Positions 54,691 to 64,000 of a stretch of 64,000 bases of DNA are shown here, in pieces (position 1 is the first letter of the stretch; every line of letters begins with the position of its first letter). The DNA comes from Datnioides undecimradiatus (lineage: Eukaryota > Chordata > Actinopteri > Lobotiformes > Datnioididae). The translations under genes were made by a program, and so were the position numbers. The stretch covers positions 1,013,589-1,077,588 of the forward strand of contig WARS01004318.1 in assembly GCA_008933995.1 (NCBI GenBank), in the 5' to 3' direction. The notes beneath the pieces are model-generated. The model was not told where the DNA came from, made no database searches, and saw only the letters and a program-made list of their open reading frames with translations.

Positions 54691-54779
54691 GTTCAAAGCA
54701 AGGAGATGACAGCGAACGCTTTGGTTATTAAAAAATTCATATCGTAATGAAACAGCCGTGTTCCATCTTCACACATCCC

Positions 54780-55085
54780 CCTCCAGCAAACACGGCGCTC
54801 CTCTTTTCACGGGATCCATCAAGGGAGGGCCACAATTAAGTGACTAATTTGATTAGGAGATAATGTGAGTCCCACTTAATGGAAAGGACAGACTTCACAA
54901 CACAGGCAGATTAGTTTGGTGGATGCCTGCTTATTAATTAAGACAGCCCTCCGTGCCCATATTAAGTCAAATGCACAGATGCAGTTTTAATGGGTCAGAG
55001 TGTGCACGAGTAAGACGAACCGCAAAAAAAAGGAAAATAGCCACAAAATGTTTGAATTCATCTTTAAATATCTTCCACGGGAAGG
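54780..55085. promoter_or_regulatory. Strong CNE-like block
   Basis: CCACAATTAAGTGACTAATT, TGATTAGGAGATAATGTGAG, CCCACTTAATGG, CAGATTAGTTTGG, GCTTATTAATTAAGACAGCC, CATATTAAGTC and GCAGTTTTAATGGG form a dense homeodomain cluster over 200 bases. CACTTAA-type cores also fit NKX2 sites. By eye it is among the top candidates. Confidence 0.48.
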
Positions 55086-55089
55086 CGTC

Positions 55090-56385
55090 CGGGCGTGCAC
55101 CGGCACCCCGCGCCCCCTCGCAGTCTGACAGGTAGCTGCGTGTTGTGGAAACACGCCAGAGTGGTTCTCATCTTGCATTTCACCGCGCCGTGGCTCCTGT
55201 GCTTCCGCCGTGTGTCGTTGCACGCCATGGCAACAGCGAGTCACCACGCTCGTTCGAATCACCCCTCTCTCTCGCCCGCCGTCATTCAGCTTTCCTTTTG
55301 TCTCCGACGCTACGCCGGCCCTTCAGAGCAACTCCCGCTCTTCATTTACGATTTCATCCTGCAGCCTGGATCCCTTGGAAGATTTGATATAAACACAACA
55401 TGAATAATTTACCAATAAACTAGTTTAATGTTTATGCAGAAAAAGCTAATAAGTGGGGCCGGTGTTATTGTCTGCAAACTGTGATTAGAGCTGAATTCTG
55501 GCTTTAAGGAGGAAACGTGTGCACCAGGGCGCCGGCGAGACCAACTCTTCCTTCCTTCTCTGGTGATATATCTCTTCTGAAGTCCAACAGATTCTGTTTG
55601 TAGCTTATGCCCTGCACGCCCCAACGGTTGCCCCACTGCACACCGACAATCAGCCAGACGGATCTCCAGTGCGTCCCAGAGTCCCAGAAGCATGAGAGAT
55701 TACTGTATTTGCAGCAGTCCTTGAGTTTGTGTTCGGCGTCGGGCCGGCGTGCTCAGCCGCCGCGGTGCTCTGTCATTCCAAACCGAACACTCCCAAGCGC
55801 TCTATTTACGGTGGCCGGACCCCTGCTGCGCCGAGCGGGAAGAGTATAATCTCCCAGCGGTATTCTGGGTGGTGAATCTGCCGGCGTCGTCTGTGCATAC
55901 CAATGGCAACCTCACCTCTGTCTAAGGAGTTGTGATGTATAAAAGGAAAAAAACAAAACCAGGAGCCGGCCCGTGATGCGTCAAGACGCTGCGGGCGATG
56001 TGGCGGCGTCTGGAAACCCCCGGCGGGGAGATACATTCACATCACTGCCATCAACACTACTAGTGGCAGTGTTAGCACGTTGGCGGCGGCTGCTCCCGCC
56101 ACCTGCCTCCGTGCAGTCACACTGCGCCGGATTCAATCAAGCAGCCATGTAAAACGGCCGCGGTGTTTATGCGCGCCGCCACCTGCGGACACGTGGAGCG
56201 GCGTCCGTCTCGCTGCACCAAGTGACAGAATCGCATTCGACAAGAGGAACGTTCCTGCAAACTGAGAGGTTAGGGGAAATGTAGGTTAAACTGCTGCTCC
56301 CCAAGAGAGTACACACAACGCTACAGACGTGTTGCACGATGCACACGCGCGTAGTTTCCATATACATGCATGGTGTGATGAAGCC
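55090..56385. other. Mixed non-coding DNA
   Basis: Moderately GC-rich with overlapping open frames on both strands that have no domains. CAATAAACTAGTTTAATG near 55413 is AT-rich. GTTCGAATC at 55253 resembles an isolated pol III B box, but no tRNA fold surrounds it. Confidence 0.45.
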
Positions 56386-56389
56386 CCAG

Positions 56390-56960
56390 AGTTAGGAAGC
56401 TTAATGAAGCCACGCGAGGGGCTAGTGTCTGCAGAGCGAGGTGTCAGGTGACTTCCCTCCTGGCTATATGCGCGTCTCATTGGTATGTGCGGCGCGATGA
56501 GGCCTTGGCTCTCTTCTGATTATGATGTCTGCTGAGAGCTGGGCCAGCCCAGGGTGAGAGCCAAACCGACAAGGCTGAGATGGAGGGAAGATTCAGAGAG
56601 CCTCTGTTCTCTCACCGGGGGATCCCCCACATCATTTAGCGCCTCATGCAGATCGCTGCTAGTGGCAACACAGCCCTCTGGGCCCGGGGAATTAATGTAC
56701 CAAGCAATGGCAGAAGTGATTTATTAAAATAACACACCCTGATGAGAGAGAGAAGAGCCGGGCTTGCTCTCTCTCAGCCCGCGCCCATATGCCGCCGAGG
56801 GAGGAAATGGAATCCTATAGGTGCTACGGCGAGGAGCGACGGAGGAGAGAGTGGGAGAAAGTGGACAGCCACTGCACAAATTGTGCGACAGTCCTCGCTG
56901 TCATTGCTTATTTATTTACCCTCTTTCCATTTGAGTCAGGCCTTGTATTAAATTGATCCC
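56390..56960. promoter_or_regulatory. Strong CNE-like block
   Basis: Over 500 bases of unique sequence: CTGATTATGATGTCTGC, GGGGAATTAATGTACC, CAAGCAATGGCAG, GTGATTTATTAAAATAAC and GTATTAAATTGATCCC, with CCCCCACATCATTTAGCGCC. Balanced composition, no simple repeats and no supported exon. Confidence 0.45.
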
Positions 56961-57175
56961 TCCTGCCGCGTTTTGCCTTGTTGAACAAGCGCAAAGCCCC
57001 GTTAAGTGTCTGTGAAAGGCTGGTGATTGTGTTTGCGGCGCCCCGGGTGCGCCGCGGCCGCCCGCTCCCCTCTATCTCCCCCGGACAGACGGGATTAGAA
57101 GCTGGGAGAGAGGCTGAATGACCCTCTGGAGGGGACGGGAGACAGGCAGGCAGTGAGCAGCTTGATTCGGGGCTC

Positions 57176-57250
57176 TCACACACACAAATACACACAAATA
57201 AACCCATGCATGCTCATGCACGCACACACACACACGCACACACACACACG
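57176..57250. repeat. Imperfect (CA)n array
   Basis: CA array interrupted by AAATA and GCATGC pieces, ending in uninterrupted CA units. Confidence 0.92.
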
Positions 57251-57259
57251 CTCTCTTAG

Positions 57260-58330
57260 TCACGCACGCACAAGTGTTTTGGGTTGAGCTTAGCTTTGCC
57301 CCCAGACAGATGCACGGCCGTCCAGAGGCTCAGCTACGTGCAGAGGTAGACACAGCTCACACATTAGCGACTGTACGAGCAGAGAGCTACTGTCTGCAGC
57401 CTCTCACTGCTGATGATACGAGAACATCTGCTGCGTTGCTAAACATCTGCTCTTCAACAGCTCAGATCTGAGCGCTGATATTTTATTTTTACGGGCTAAT
57501 TCCTGCCGGCGTCAGCGCCGAGCGGCTGCAGAAACGCTGAGCGGTGGGCACGCTTTGAACGGATGCTGGTGGTCGTGCACAGGAAGCCACACACGCGTTT
57601 ACATACATTTACATCTGAGGCGTTTAGCTGCCGCTCTTACCCGGAGTGGTTCACTGTGTCTGCAGGAGTGGAGTAATTCTAAATGACTGAATTGCAAACA
57701 CTTGAAGCAGCTGATAACGTGGAGCGCAAAGGTTAAAATGAGAGAGACTGGATCACGGAAGGAAAACACACCTCGGCGTGACTGAAAGAGCCCGAGCAGG
57801 TGGAGGAACACGAGGAACGTTCAGCTGCAGCGTGGATCCAGCGGGAGTCTGGGATTTGAAGTGTTCCTCCTTGAGCAAAAATGGACGCCCTGAGGAAATA
57901 ACTGTACTCGGATCCCGGAGAAGCTGCAGCACGCGCCTCCTACCCTGCTCCGACTGATCCGCCGAGCCCCCGGGGGATGCTACTGTACGCACCCGTCCCC
58001 GTCAAAGCAACGGCGCTCATTCACATAAAGGAGCGCACTTTGAATCCATTCAGATCAGATGATTACGATGCCGGGCACCTTCCTCGGCGGGGCAGATAAG
58101 TGGAGAGGCTCCATTCGACATTTACATCTCACACACCTCATCAAACAGCGGGTCTTTGTAGTCGCGTGTTTCATTTGAATAAAGCAAAGTTAGAATTTTT
58201 AAGCAGTGTGAAAATTCATCAACCCTCCCGGTCGGCGAGGCCCTCGTCTCTCCCGGCAAATAACTCTTGGTTACCTTATTCAAACTGAAAGTGGCAGGGC
58301 TCAAATCAAATCAAGTCAAATCAAATTGTG
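57260..58330. other. Mixed non-coding DNA
   Basis: No supported gene. A (TCAAA)n pentanucleotide-like run lies at 58300-58327, a composition often left by SINE or LINE tails. CACATAAAGGAGCGC and CAGATGATTACGATG near 58021-58070 are weakly CNE-like. Confidence 0.45.
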
Positions 58331-59490
58331 CCTGGATGGAAAAAAGCAGGGAGTGGAGGAAGGAGAGGAGAACGGGCCTGGAAAACGGTTCAAGCTCCTT
58401 CCAGCACCAGCTCAAAACAGCAGTTTACTAAATAATGCATCAGGATTTGCAGAGAGCTAGCTTTAAAGCTGCAACAGCCTCGGTGAAGGCGGTGGAGTGC
58501 GAGGAAGTCAACACGCAGCGCTCGATATCGTGACCTTTGGCTGCGTAATTGTGTCACTGGATGTGTCAGGAGCCTTAAAGGCCTTCAGTAGAAACACCCG
58601 GAAAATAGCGTGTTCGGCGGCGGCACGGCGCGGCGCGGGAGTGCGTTCTGCGCGACGAACGGATCCAAAGAGACGGAGGCAGAGAGCGAGGGAGCAGCCT
58701 GGACTCACGCCGGGTTCCTCTGCCTTCAGCGTGAACTTCCGTGGCAGAGATGAAATAAAATAACAAAGGGTTGCCATGGCGATAACAGCGGAGCACATAA
58801 CTAAGTAGCACGAGAGATGGGGAGCATCTGGTTGGGGGAGGGGGGTGAGGAAGGGTGGTGGTGGTGGTGGGGGCAACCAGCTTTTATCTGTCAGCCGCAA
58901 TCCTCCATCATCAAAGCTCTTCTCCACTTTCAGTGCCAAGACTGAAAGACACCAGTGGATCATTAGTCTCCAGTGAAGAAGACGGTCATTTATCCACGAG
59001 GGGTTTTTATTTTTTCACCGCTTTACCACAAAAGTTGAGAGTGAGAGCGGGTACGCGTGGTAGAGACGGAGAGGGAAAAGGTGGAGAGATGGAGGGAGTA
59101 ATCTGGCTTTTTTTCAGCAAGTCAATTTCTGCGGGCACTAACCCGGCTCCCTTTGGGCTACCTGTGCAGGTATCAAGCCTGGGGTCTGACGGGCTCCTCT
59201 CTCTGTGAAGCGGCAGCCCTTTGCAGCACATCAATACACTGAACTTTTCCTGCTGAGTACCTGAGCTCTCCTGCATGACCCGCTCCTCCTTTATCTATTC
59301 TGTTTAAAGATACCGGTTGCGGGAGAAGGAGCTTGATTACCTCCTGGGACAACCCTCGCTCCTCTTCAAGTTTGCCAAGTGAGAAAGTCTTCAGAAGTTT
59401 GTTGACAGATCTCCGCTGCGGCGGGAGGGAGCGATGGACATGGTAACCTTGGCTCTCCAAAGGACAAACGGAGAGTTTTGAAAAGATCAA
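58330..59490. other. Mixed non-coding DNA
   Basis: CpG-rich at 58605-58690; GGT-type tract at 58850-58874. Open frames of 88 to 151 codons on both strands at 58497-58963 overlap each other and have no domain. Confidence 0.45.
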
Positions 59491-59563
59491 GCAGGAGGGA
59501 TTTTGTTTATGGAGGAGACGGACGGGAACAGGACGGCGCAGGGAACACAGGTGTGCATGGGGA

Positions 59564-59586
59564 ATATATATATATATATATATATA
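59564..59586. repeat. (TA)n microsatellite
   Basis: Eleven TA units, the only TA array in the window. Confidence 0.95.
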
Positions 59587-59890
59587 GCACCATGCGCAGA
59601 GCTTTCTAGGATTCCTATCCTGCTTGAGGATGTGATCAAGCTAAAGCTGTGTCCCCTGAATCCCTGTCATAACAAGAGGGATTCAAATCAGAGCCTGACA
59701 AGTTAAAGGAAAGAATATTTCGCTTAATGCACAACTTGTGTCGCACATGCATGCTTTTATTCCTCGGCTGCGTTCATGGGTTCCCGTGCAGCCAAACAAG
59801 GATGCTCGATGCTGCGGGAATGCTTTTAAGAATCTGTGCACGCCGCTAATGTGAAAGCTCCTGTTTGCATTTTTCTGAAGCAAAGGACAA
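59587..59890. promoter_or_regulatory. CNE-like block
   Basis: Contains TTTCTAGGATTCCTATCC, GATGTGATCAAGCTAAAGC, CCCTGTCATAACAAGAGGG, GAATATTTCGCTTAATGC and CACATGCATGCTTTTATTCC. Unique and low in CpG; it follows the TA array directly. Confidence 0.38.
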
Positions 59891-59895
59891 AAATC

Positions 59896-59927
59896 GGCAT
59901 TCAGGCAGTTCGGCGTCGACGGTGCAG
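59896..59927 (+). repeat. 32-base direct repeat, copy 1
   Basis: GGCATTCAGGCAGTTCGGCG and 12 further bases. A second copy lies exactly 900 bases downstream (60796-60827) with 28 of 32 bases identical. Confidence 0.7.
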
Positions 59928-59999
59928 AGCGATTTTGGGTGAGAGGTGTTTGTATGAACACATGAAGCACATGTTAACGTGTAGACAAAGTTAAGTGGA

Positions 60000-61680
60000 A
60001 CACGCTGGTTTATTCAAACCGATATGATCACGTCTGAGGCGTTCGGTCGCCTCAGTACGGCTCTGACCCTCTGCCTCTGAGGATGTCTCAGATTTGAAGA
60101 GGCTAATCTCGACATCTCGGTATCTAAGAGGGACACCGCCGGTTTAGGGGTGCATGCTGGGTAGTCTTTGTCGCTCAGAGCAACTGACTGGCTGTCGGCT
60201 GACTGAGCGAACATCCAGCTGAGTGGAAACTGGACGAGTATCTGCACCAGCATCGCGACAAACACACGTTTAGCAGCTTCGTCACGGGAAACACAAATAA
60301 AATTCACTTGTTCTTTGCGATCAGACGAACGAATTAGACTGTTTTTACAGTTTAAACCTGAGGACAGTGTCTAAAAATAACATGATGCTTTATATAAGGT
60401 GTTTAAAATAATAAAAACTTGTCACAAACTAAATCACTTTCACTTTAAACTACACTTGAAACTAATTAAATGTGCATTTTATTGTCTCTTAAATGAAACT
60501 TCACTGTTTGTTCGTCACTTTTCTGCCTTTTTGCAGCTTTAACGTCTAATTTCCAGCGCGCTCCTCGTAAAGCACCTCGAAGCGCCTCGCGCCCGAGTAG
60601 CGCAGCATGAATTAACCCGCCTCGCCTTTAAATACATGTTGCACATCTCTGCAGAGGGCGCAGCGTCTTTGGACCGGATCAGGAACATGCATTCACCAAA
60701 CTGAGAGTCTGTCAGCGCCGACTTATCAGCCACGCTGTTGTTTACGTGAGTCAACATTTAAAAACATGCTGTTACAACACGCGGGCGAACAATTTGGCAT
60801 TCAGGCCGTTCGGCGCCGAGGCTGCAGTGTATTTGGACAAGATGATGAATATACCATACATCTAGTCAGGCCTGTATAATGGATCCATGTGTCAGGGTGT
60901 GACTTGGAGGTGTTTCCTGAGGAGCGCTGTGTGTCTCCTGGCCTTTATGAGAGCCGGTTGGTTGTATAAGTGTGTGTGTGCCTGGCTTTGTAGCTGCTGG
61001 GCTCCACAGGTACACAGGCCATCGATCACACAGCGCGGCCATTATACACAGGCAGGGGTGGAGGTGGATAATGCTCCCACCGCTGCCACCGCCGGGGCCT
61101 CGACCGCTTGCGGGTCAAGCGTTTGGCTGGCCAGCGGTAATCAAGCCGACAGCGGGCTGCCTGTCTGCGTGACAGATAACGTCGCTAACGCTCATCTGTA
61201 CACACGAGCACGCAAATACACCCGCCCACGCCCACACCCGGGGAGAGCTACTGGTGTGTGACACAGAGCGTAGCGGCGTTTCTGTCACAGACGCAGACAT
61301 CAAAGGACGCGACTGCTGTGTTTTTAATGAAAATGCCCCAAAAAACACGTTTATTCTGCTGACGAGTTCGAGTCCGAAAGCAGGAAAAACACAGAACACC
61401 AGACACGTCCGTTCGCTTCATCGCCCAACGCTAGGACCTTTTCCTTTAACCCGAGCAAACTGCACTCGTTTCAGACGCTCATTAGTTACTGCGACGCCAC
61501 AGATCACCTGATTGCTGTCGCCAGGACAACAGATGATCACCTGACTCCGTCCTTTGCTGCACGCCCCAACAAACTAAGATGCTAGCATGAAAATCATCCG
61601 GAGAGCGTGTATCTGTGGAAAGAGGGAGGCGGGGAGCTGCGGGCTCCTGTTTTCAGGATAATGGGATTTTGGGACGTTGG
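60000..61680. other. Mixed non-coding DNA
   Basis: AT-rich at 60340-60540, CpG-containing elsewhere. Open frames at 60014-61511 lack domains. The only structured feature is the second 32-base repeat copy. Confidence 0.45.
60796..60827 (+). repeat. 32-base direct repeat, copy 2
   Basis: GGCATTCAGGCCGTTCGGCG and 12 further bases, the partner of 59896-59927. Flanking bases share only a short ATTTTGG/ATTTGGA phrase. Confidence 0.7.
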
Positions 61681-62000
61681 GATTTCTTAATGATGGACAG
61701 TAAGAATGAATCCCAGCAGTGAAATGTCCCCCATCTCCAGAAACACTGTGGGACAGTTGAGCAGGTCTAAGATGCTCTTCCCACGTAATGAAGTTATATA
61801 TTATTCAAGCGCAGTGGTTTGGCTGCATTTAGCTAAATCCAATAGCAGCATAAACTCATTGCTGGTTGTGGTCTCTTCGGGGGATTTGTTTATGAAATAA
61901 TAATAATAAAAAGCAGATATAAGAGCAGCATTATGCTTTAAAGCTGCTGCGTGAGATACTCCTGCAATAATAGAGTGACCTCATTAACTTCAAACCAGGA
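61680..62000. promoter_or_regulatory. CNE-like block
   Basis: Contains CCACGTAATGAAGTTATATA, GCATTTAGCTAAATCC (palindromic TTTAGCTAAA), GAAATAATAATAATAAAAAG and GACCTCATTAACTTC. AT-leaning and unique. Confidence 0.38.
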
Positions 62001-62004
62001 AATG

Positions 62005-62790
62005 AGGCAGAAACAAAGGAGGCTCCTCTGCTGCTAATTGTGAAACAGGCTGAAGAGCGACGACTCAAAAACGGGCGAGTTAAATATAAAACTGTCTCTT
62101 AAACAGCGGCGAGCTCACCGGTGACGGCTCCACCTGTCCGACACCTCCGCCCTCGCCGCTCAGAAACACGGTGCAGACCAAGAGGCGCTGCAAACGCTGC
62201 AGTGCACATCCGGCTGATGTTTGTTGTCTGACCCCGGAAAGACGTGCAGAGCCCAATTAAACAACAGAATGCAAAAAGCAGGCAAACACAACTGAAGCCA
62301 GACTGTGTTTGCTATATTTCTAATTTGCCAAAGTAGTCAACGTTCACGCGAGCCGTCACATCGCCGTCTACCCAACGTGGAAACATCTGCTGCTCGAGCT
62401 TCCAAATGGCAGGCGGAGGACGGAGCGAAGGGAAGCAGGTGAGACGCAGTCGGGGAAGGAGACAGAAAGAGAAGGAGACAGAAATAGAGGAGAGCAGATA
62501 AAGAGCGGGGAGAGGATGTGGTGAGGAAGCAGAGCGTAGTAGAGCCGGCCGCTGGGACTGTGAGGAATGAGCTGGCTGTGCTATAGGAGGCCTTAATGAG
62601 CATTCTCTCTAAACCCTGGAGAGTCTCTCTGCAGCTCTCACCCAATCTCTGTCTTTTCTCACAGCCAACGAGGTGCAGACACACAAAGCTGCTGCCATGA
62701 TGCCGTATGCACAGATTCATGCAGAACATCAAAAAAAACAACAAACGTGCACACGCAAACAATCAGCAGCCGGGTCTGCAGTCGTCCAGT
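62005..62790. other. Mixed non-coding DNA
   Basis: Purine-rich AGACAGAAAGAGAAGG at 62461-62500. The 141-codon minus frame at 62337-62762 is driven by this tract and has no domain. Confidence 0.45.
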
Positions 62791-62794
62791 TATA

Positions 62795-63135
62795 ATTCAG
62801 CGTCACCTCCGCCGGGCGCAGCCGTCTAAACCCTGTCTCATAATGAAACCACATTAACGGGATGCATGGCGCGGCGCTCTCCTCTCCTGCAGACACCACT
62901 AATATCTTAGCTCTATTTCAATTCCATTGCGTTAAACTGGTACAGTGAAGTCAGTGTGGATCCTAATAAACCAATAAACACCTCTGAACCAAAGGGAGAA
63001 GTGCGGCAGCCGCGCTCGGATAATGGCCACTTTATGCATTAGCAAAACACCTGTAGTAATAATGGCTTCCTACTGTAGGCCCGCTCCCCTCCCTCTCCCT
63101 CTCTCTCTCTCTGCAGAGTAATGTGCCCTTGATTC
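62795..63135. promoter_or_regulatory. CNE-like block
   Basis: Contains CATAATGAAACCACATTAAC, GGATCCTAATAAACCAATAAAC, GGATAATGGCCACTTTATG and GTAGTAATAATGGC. A TC array lies at 63090-63111. Confidence 0.35.
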
Positions 63136-63479
63136 TCCCTCACTTATCACTCCTCCCAGCTGTAGCCGTGCATGGAGGGGCGCGGCAGAGGCGCCCTTGC
63201 AAGCGTCTGTGTGTAAAAGCCTCGGGTTTCATCCCCCACCCCCGAAAAACCAGGACCCCTTTTATTTTTCCCCAGGAAATGGCCGAATGACAAGCTATCC
63301 GCCGATCCTGAGTTACTGCTGCACGCGTGCGGGCCTGAAAAATGGAAAAATGATGAACAACGGGACAAAAAAAAAAAAAAAACAGGGGGAACAAGTTACC
63401 GAGGCGACGGGGACAGCTGTAAATCTGGACGCGGGACAGGGCGGGAGATGAGGTGGGACGGGACTGCGGCGGTGTCTGT

Positions 63480-63880
63480 TTGTTTTCCGTCCTATCAGGC
63501 GCGCAGGTAGCCGCAGCGGATGAAGAGAAGCCCGGCTTTATTTAACAAAGTGATTAGACCTCTCTGTTGCCTCTCAATTGCAGACCTGAGCGGCTGTGAG
63601 GCTGCTGCCCCTGAGCCGGCCGGACCTCGGAAACCATCCGCAGCCTCTGAACGACTCACTCTCATTAACTATTAACCAGCGACTCGGGCCTTAAATCATC
63701 TCGGCGCTCCCCAGCCTGCTGACCCTGCTGCGGATGGCGGAGGCAGCGGCGGAGGGGTGTTTCATCAGAGGCAGCCCACCGGACACCCTGCTGATTTAAT
63801 GGGCTACAATTACACCGCTTCTGACACAATATATGGCAAACATTTATAGATTTCCCTCCCACCACCTCCACAGCCAGCAG
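63480..63880. promoter_or_regulatory. CNE-like block
   Basis: Contains AACAAAGTGATTAGACC, CTCATTAACTATTAACC, GCTGATTTAATGGGCTACAA, TTACACCGC and GACACAATATATGGC. It runs into the possible open exon at the window edge. Confidence 0.35.
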
Positions 63881-63885
63881 CGCCG

Positions 63886-64000
63886 ATGCGTTTCCTGGTC
63901 CCCCCACCGACCTGCCTCACAACCGCAGTGTTCGCAGGACTAAATTACATGTTGTGGATGCAGCTCCGCTCTGACCCGAAGGCCGGTGCATATGGTAAGA
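63886..64000 (+). CDS. Open frame running off the window edge, possible first coding exon
   Basis: ATG in moderate context (CGCCGATGC) opens 38 codons with no stop before the window ends, reading MRFLVPPPTCLTTAVFAGLN at first. A hydrophobic stretch (residues 11-24) could be part of a signal peptide or membrane segment. CATATG|GTAAGA at 63988-63999 is a donor-like end. Too short to judge, and the product is not recognised. The next bases beyond the window would decide. Confidence 0.12.
   Translation, partial: MRFLVPPPTCLTTAVFAGLNYMLWMQLRSDPKAGAYGK

Noticed and set aside
55240-55270. GTTCGAATC, a perfect pol III B-box core
   Set aside because: No A box at the right distance and no stems fold upstream, so neither a tRNA nor a SINE is supported.
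1-64000. Endogenous retrovirus, LTR or Polinton-like element
   Set aside because: No long terminal repeats, primer-binding site or viral-type protein fragments were recognised anywhere in the window.
1-64000. CRISPR array, bacterial operon or plasmid features
   Set aside because: Repeats are eukaryotic microsatellites and minisatellites; no spaced identical repeats with unique spacers, no ribosome binding sites or prokaryotic genes.

Overview
This window looks like vertebrate nuclear DNA, most likely from a spiny-rayed (percomorph) teleost fish. The evidence is about two dozen long CA/TG arrays, frequent GA, GGA and CAG arrays, scattered CpG-rich patches, and pieces of short interspersed elements that look teleost (a tRNA-derived SINE with the internal phrase CCTTGGGCAAGAC, an L2/V-SINE-like 3' tail, and a non-autonomous element ending CATAGACTG...). 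No bacterial, organellar or viral gene is present. The species and locus cannot be named from the sequence alone.

I recognise no complete protein-coding gene. Almost every long open frame runs through CA, GA, GGA or other low-complexity sequence, or through GC-rich DNA with few chance stops. I judge these spurious. Five short stretches have exon-like signals: plus strand 21289-21350, 38809-38832 (a possible first coding exon), 52974-53092 and 63886-end; minus strand 51964-52026 (63 bases, phase 0 at both ends, strong splice signals). None matches a protein I can name. All are low-confidence exon candidates, possibly decoys of the kind found by chance in long introns or intergenic DNA.

The dominant texture is blocks of a few hundred bases with balanced composition, rich in homeodomain (TAAT), SOX (ACAAT), POU octamer and TCF/LEF-type motifs. 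They are separated by simple repeats and looser DNA. This is what deserts or giant introns around vertebrate developmental regulators look like, with many conserved non-coding elements (CNEs). The best blocks by eye lie near 0.3-0.5, 4.9-5.3, 6.5-7.9, 8.9, 10.3-11.1, 13.6-14.1, 17.7, 24.0-24.2, 25.9-26.1, 28.8-29.3, 32.5-33.2, 37.3-38.1, 40.7-41.4, 44.4-44.6, 46.2-47.4, 49.2-50.5, 53.4-55.1, 56.4-57.0, 59.6-59.9 and 63.5-64.0 kb. They are denser in the right half. Conservation was not measured; these calls rest on composition and motif density.

By region: 0-5 kb holds degraded repeats with CTCF-like motifs and a POU octamer block. 5-14 kb has many CNE-like blocks and CA arrays. 16.56-17.0 kb is a 14-base minisatellite with an 84-base higher-order repeat. 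18-31 kb is mixed DNA with fewer blocks. 34-45 kb contains diverged repeat copies, a locally duplicated 75-base element and a SINE. 46-64 kb is the richest regulatory-looking part and includes a 16-base TCF/LEF palindrome and a large purine/pyrimidine tract at 51.4-52.6 kb. If these blocks work together, it is probably as enhancers of one developmental gene outside the window; that is inference.
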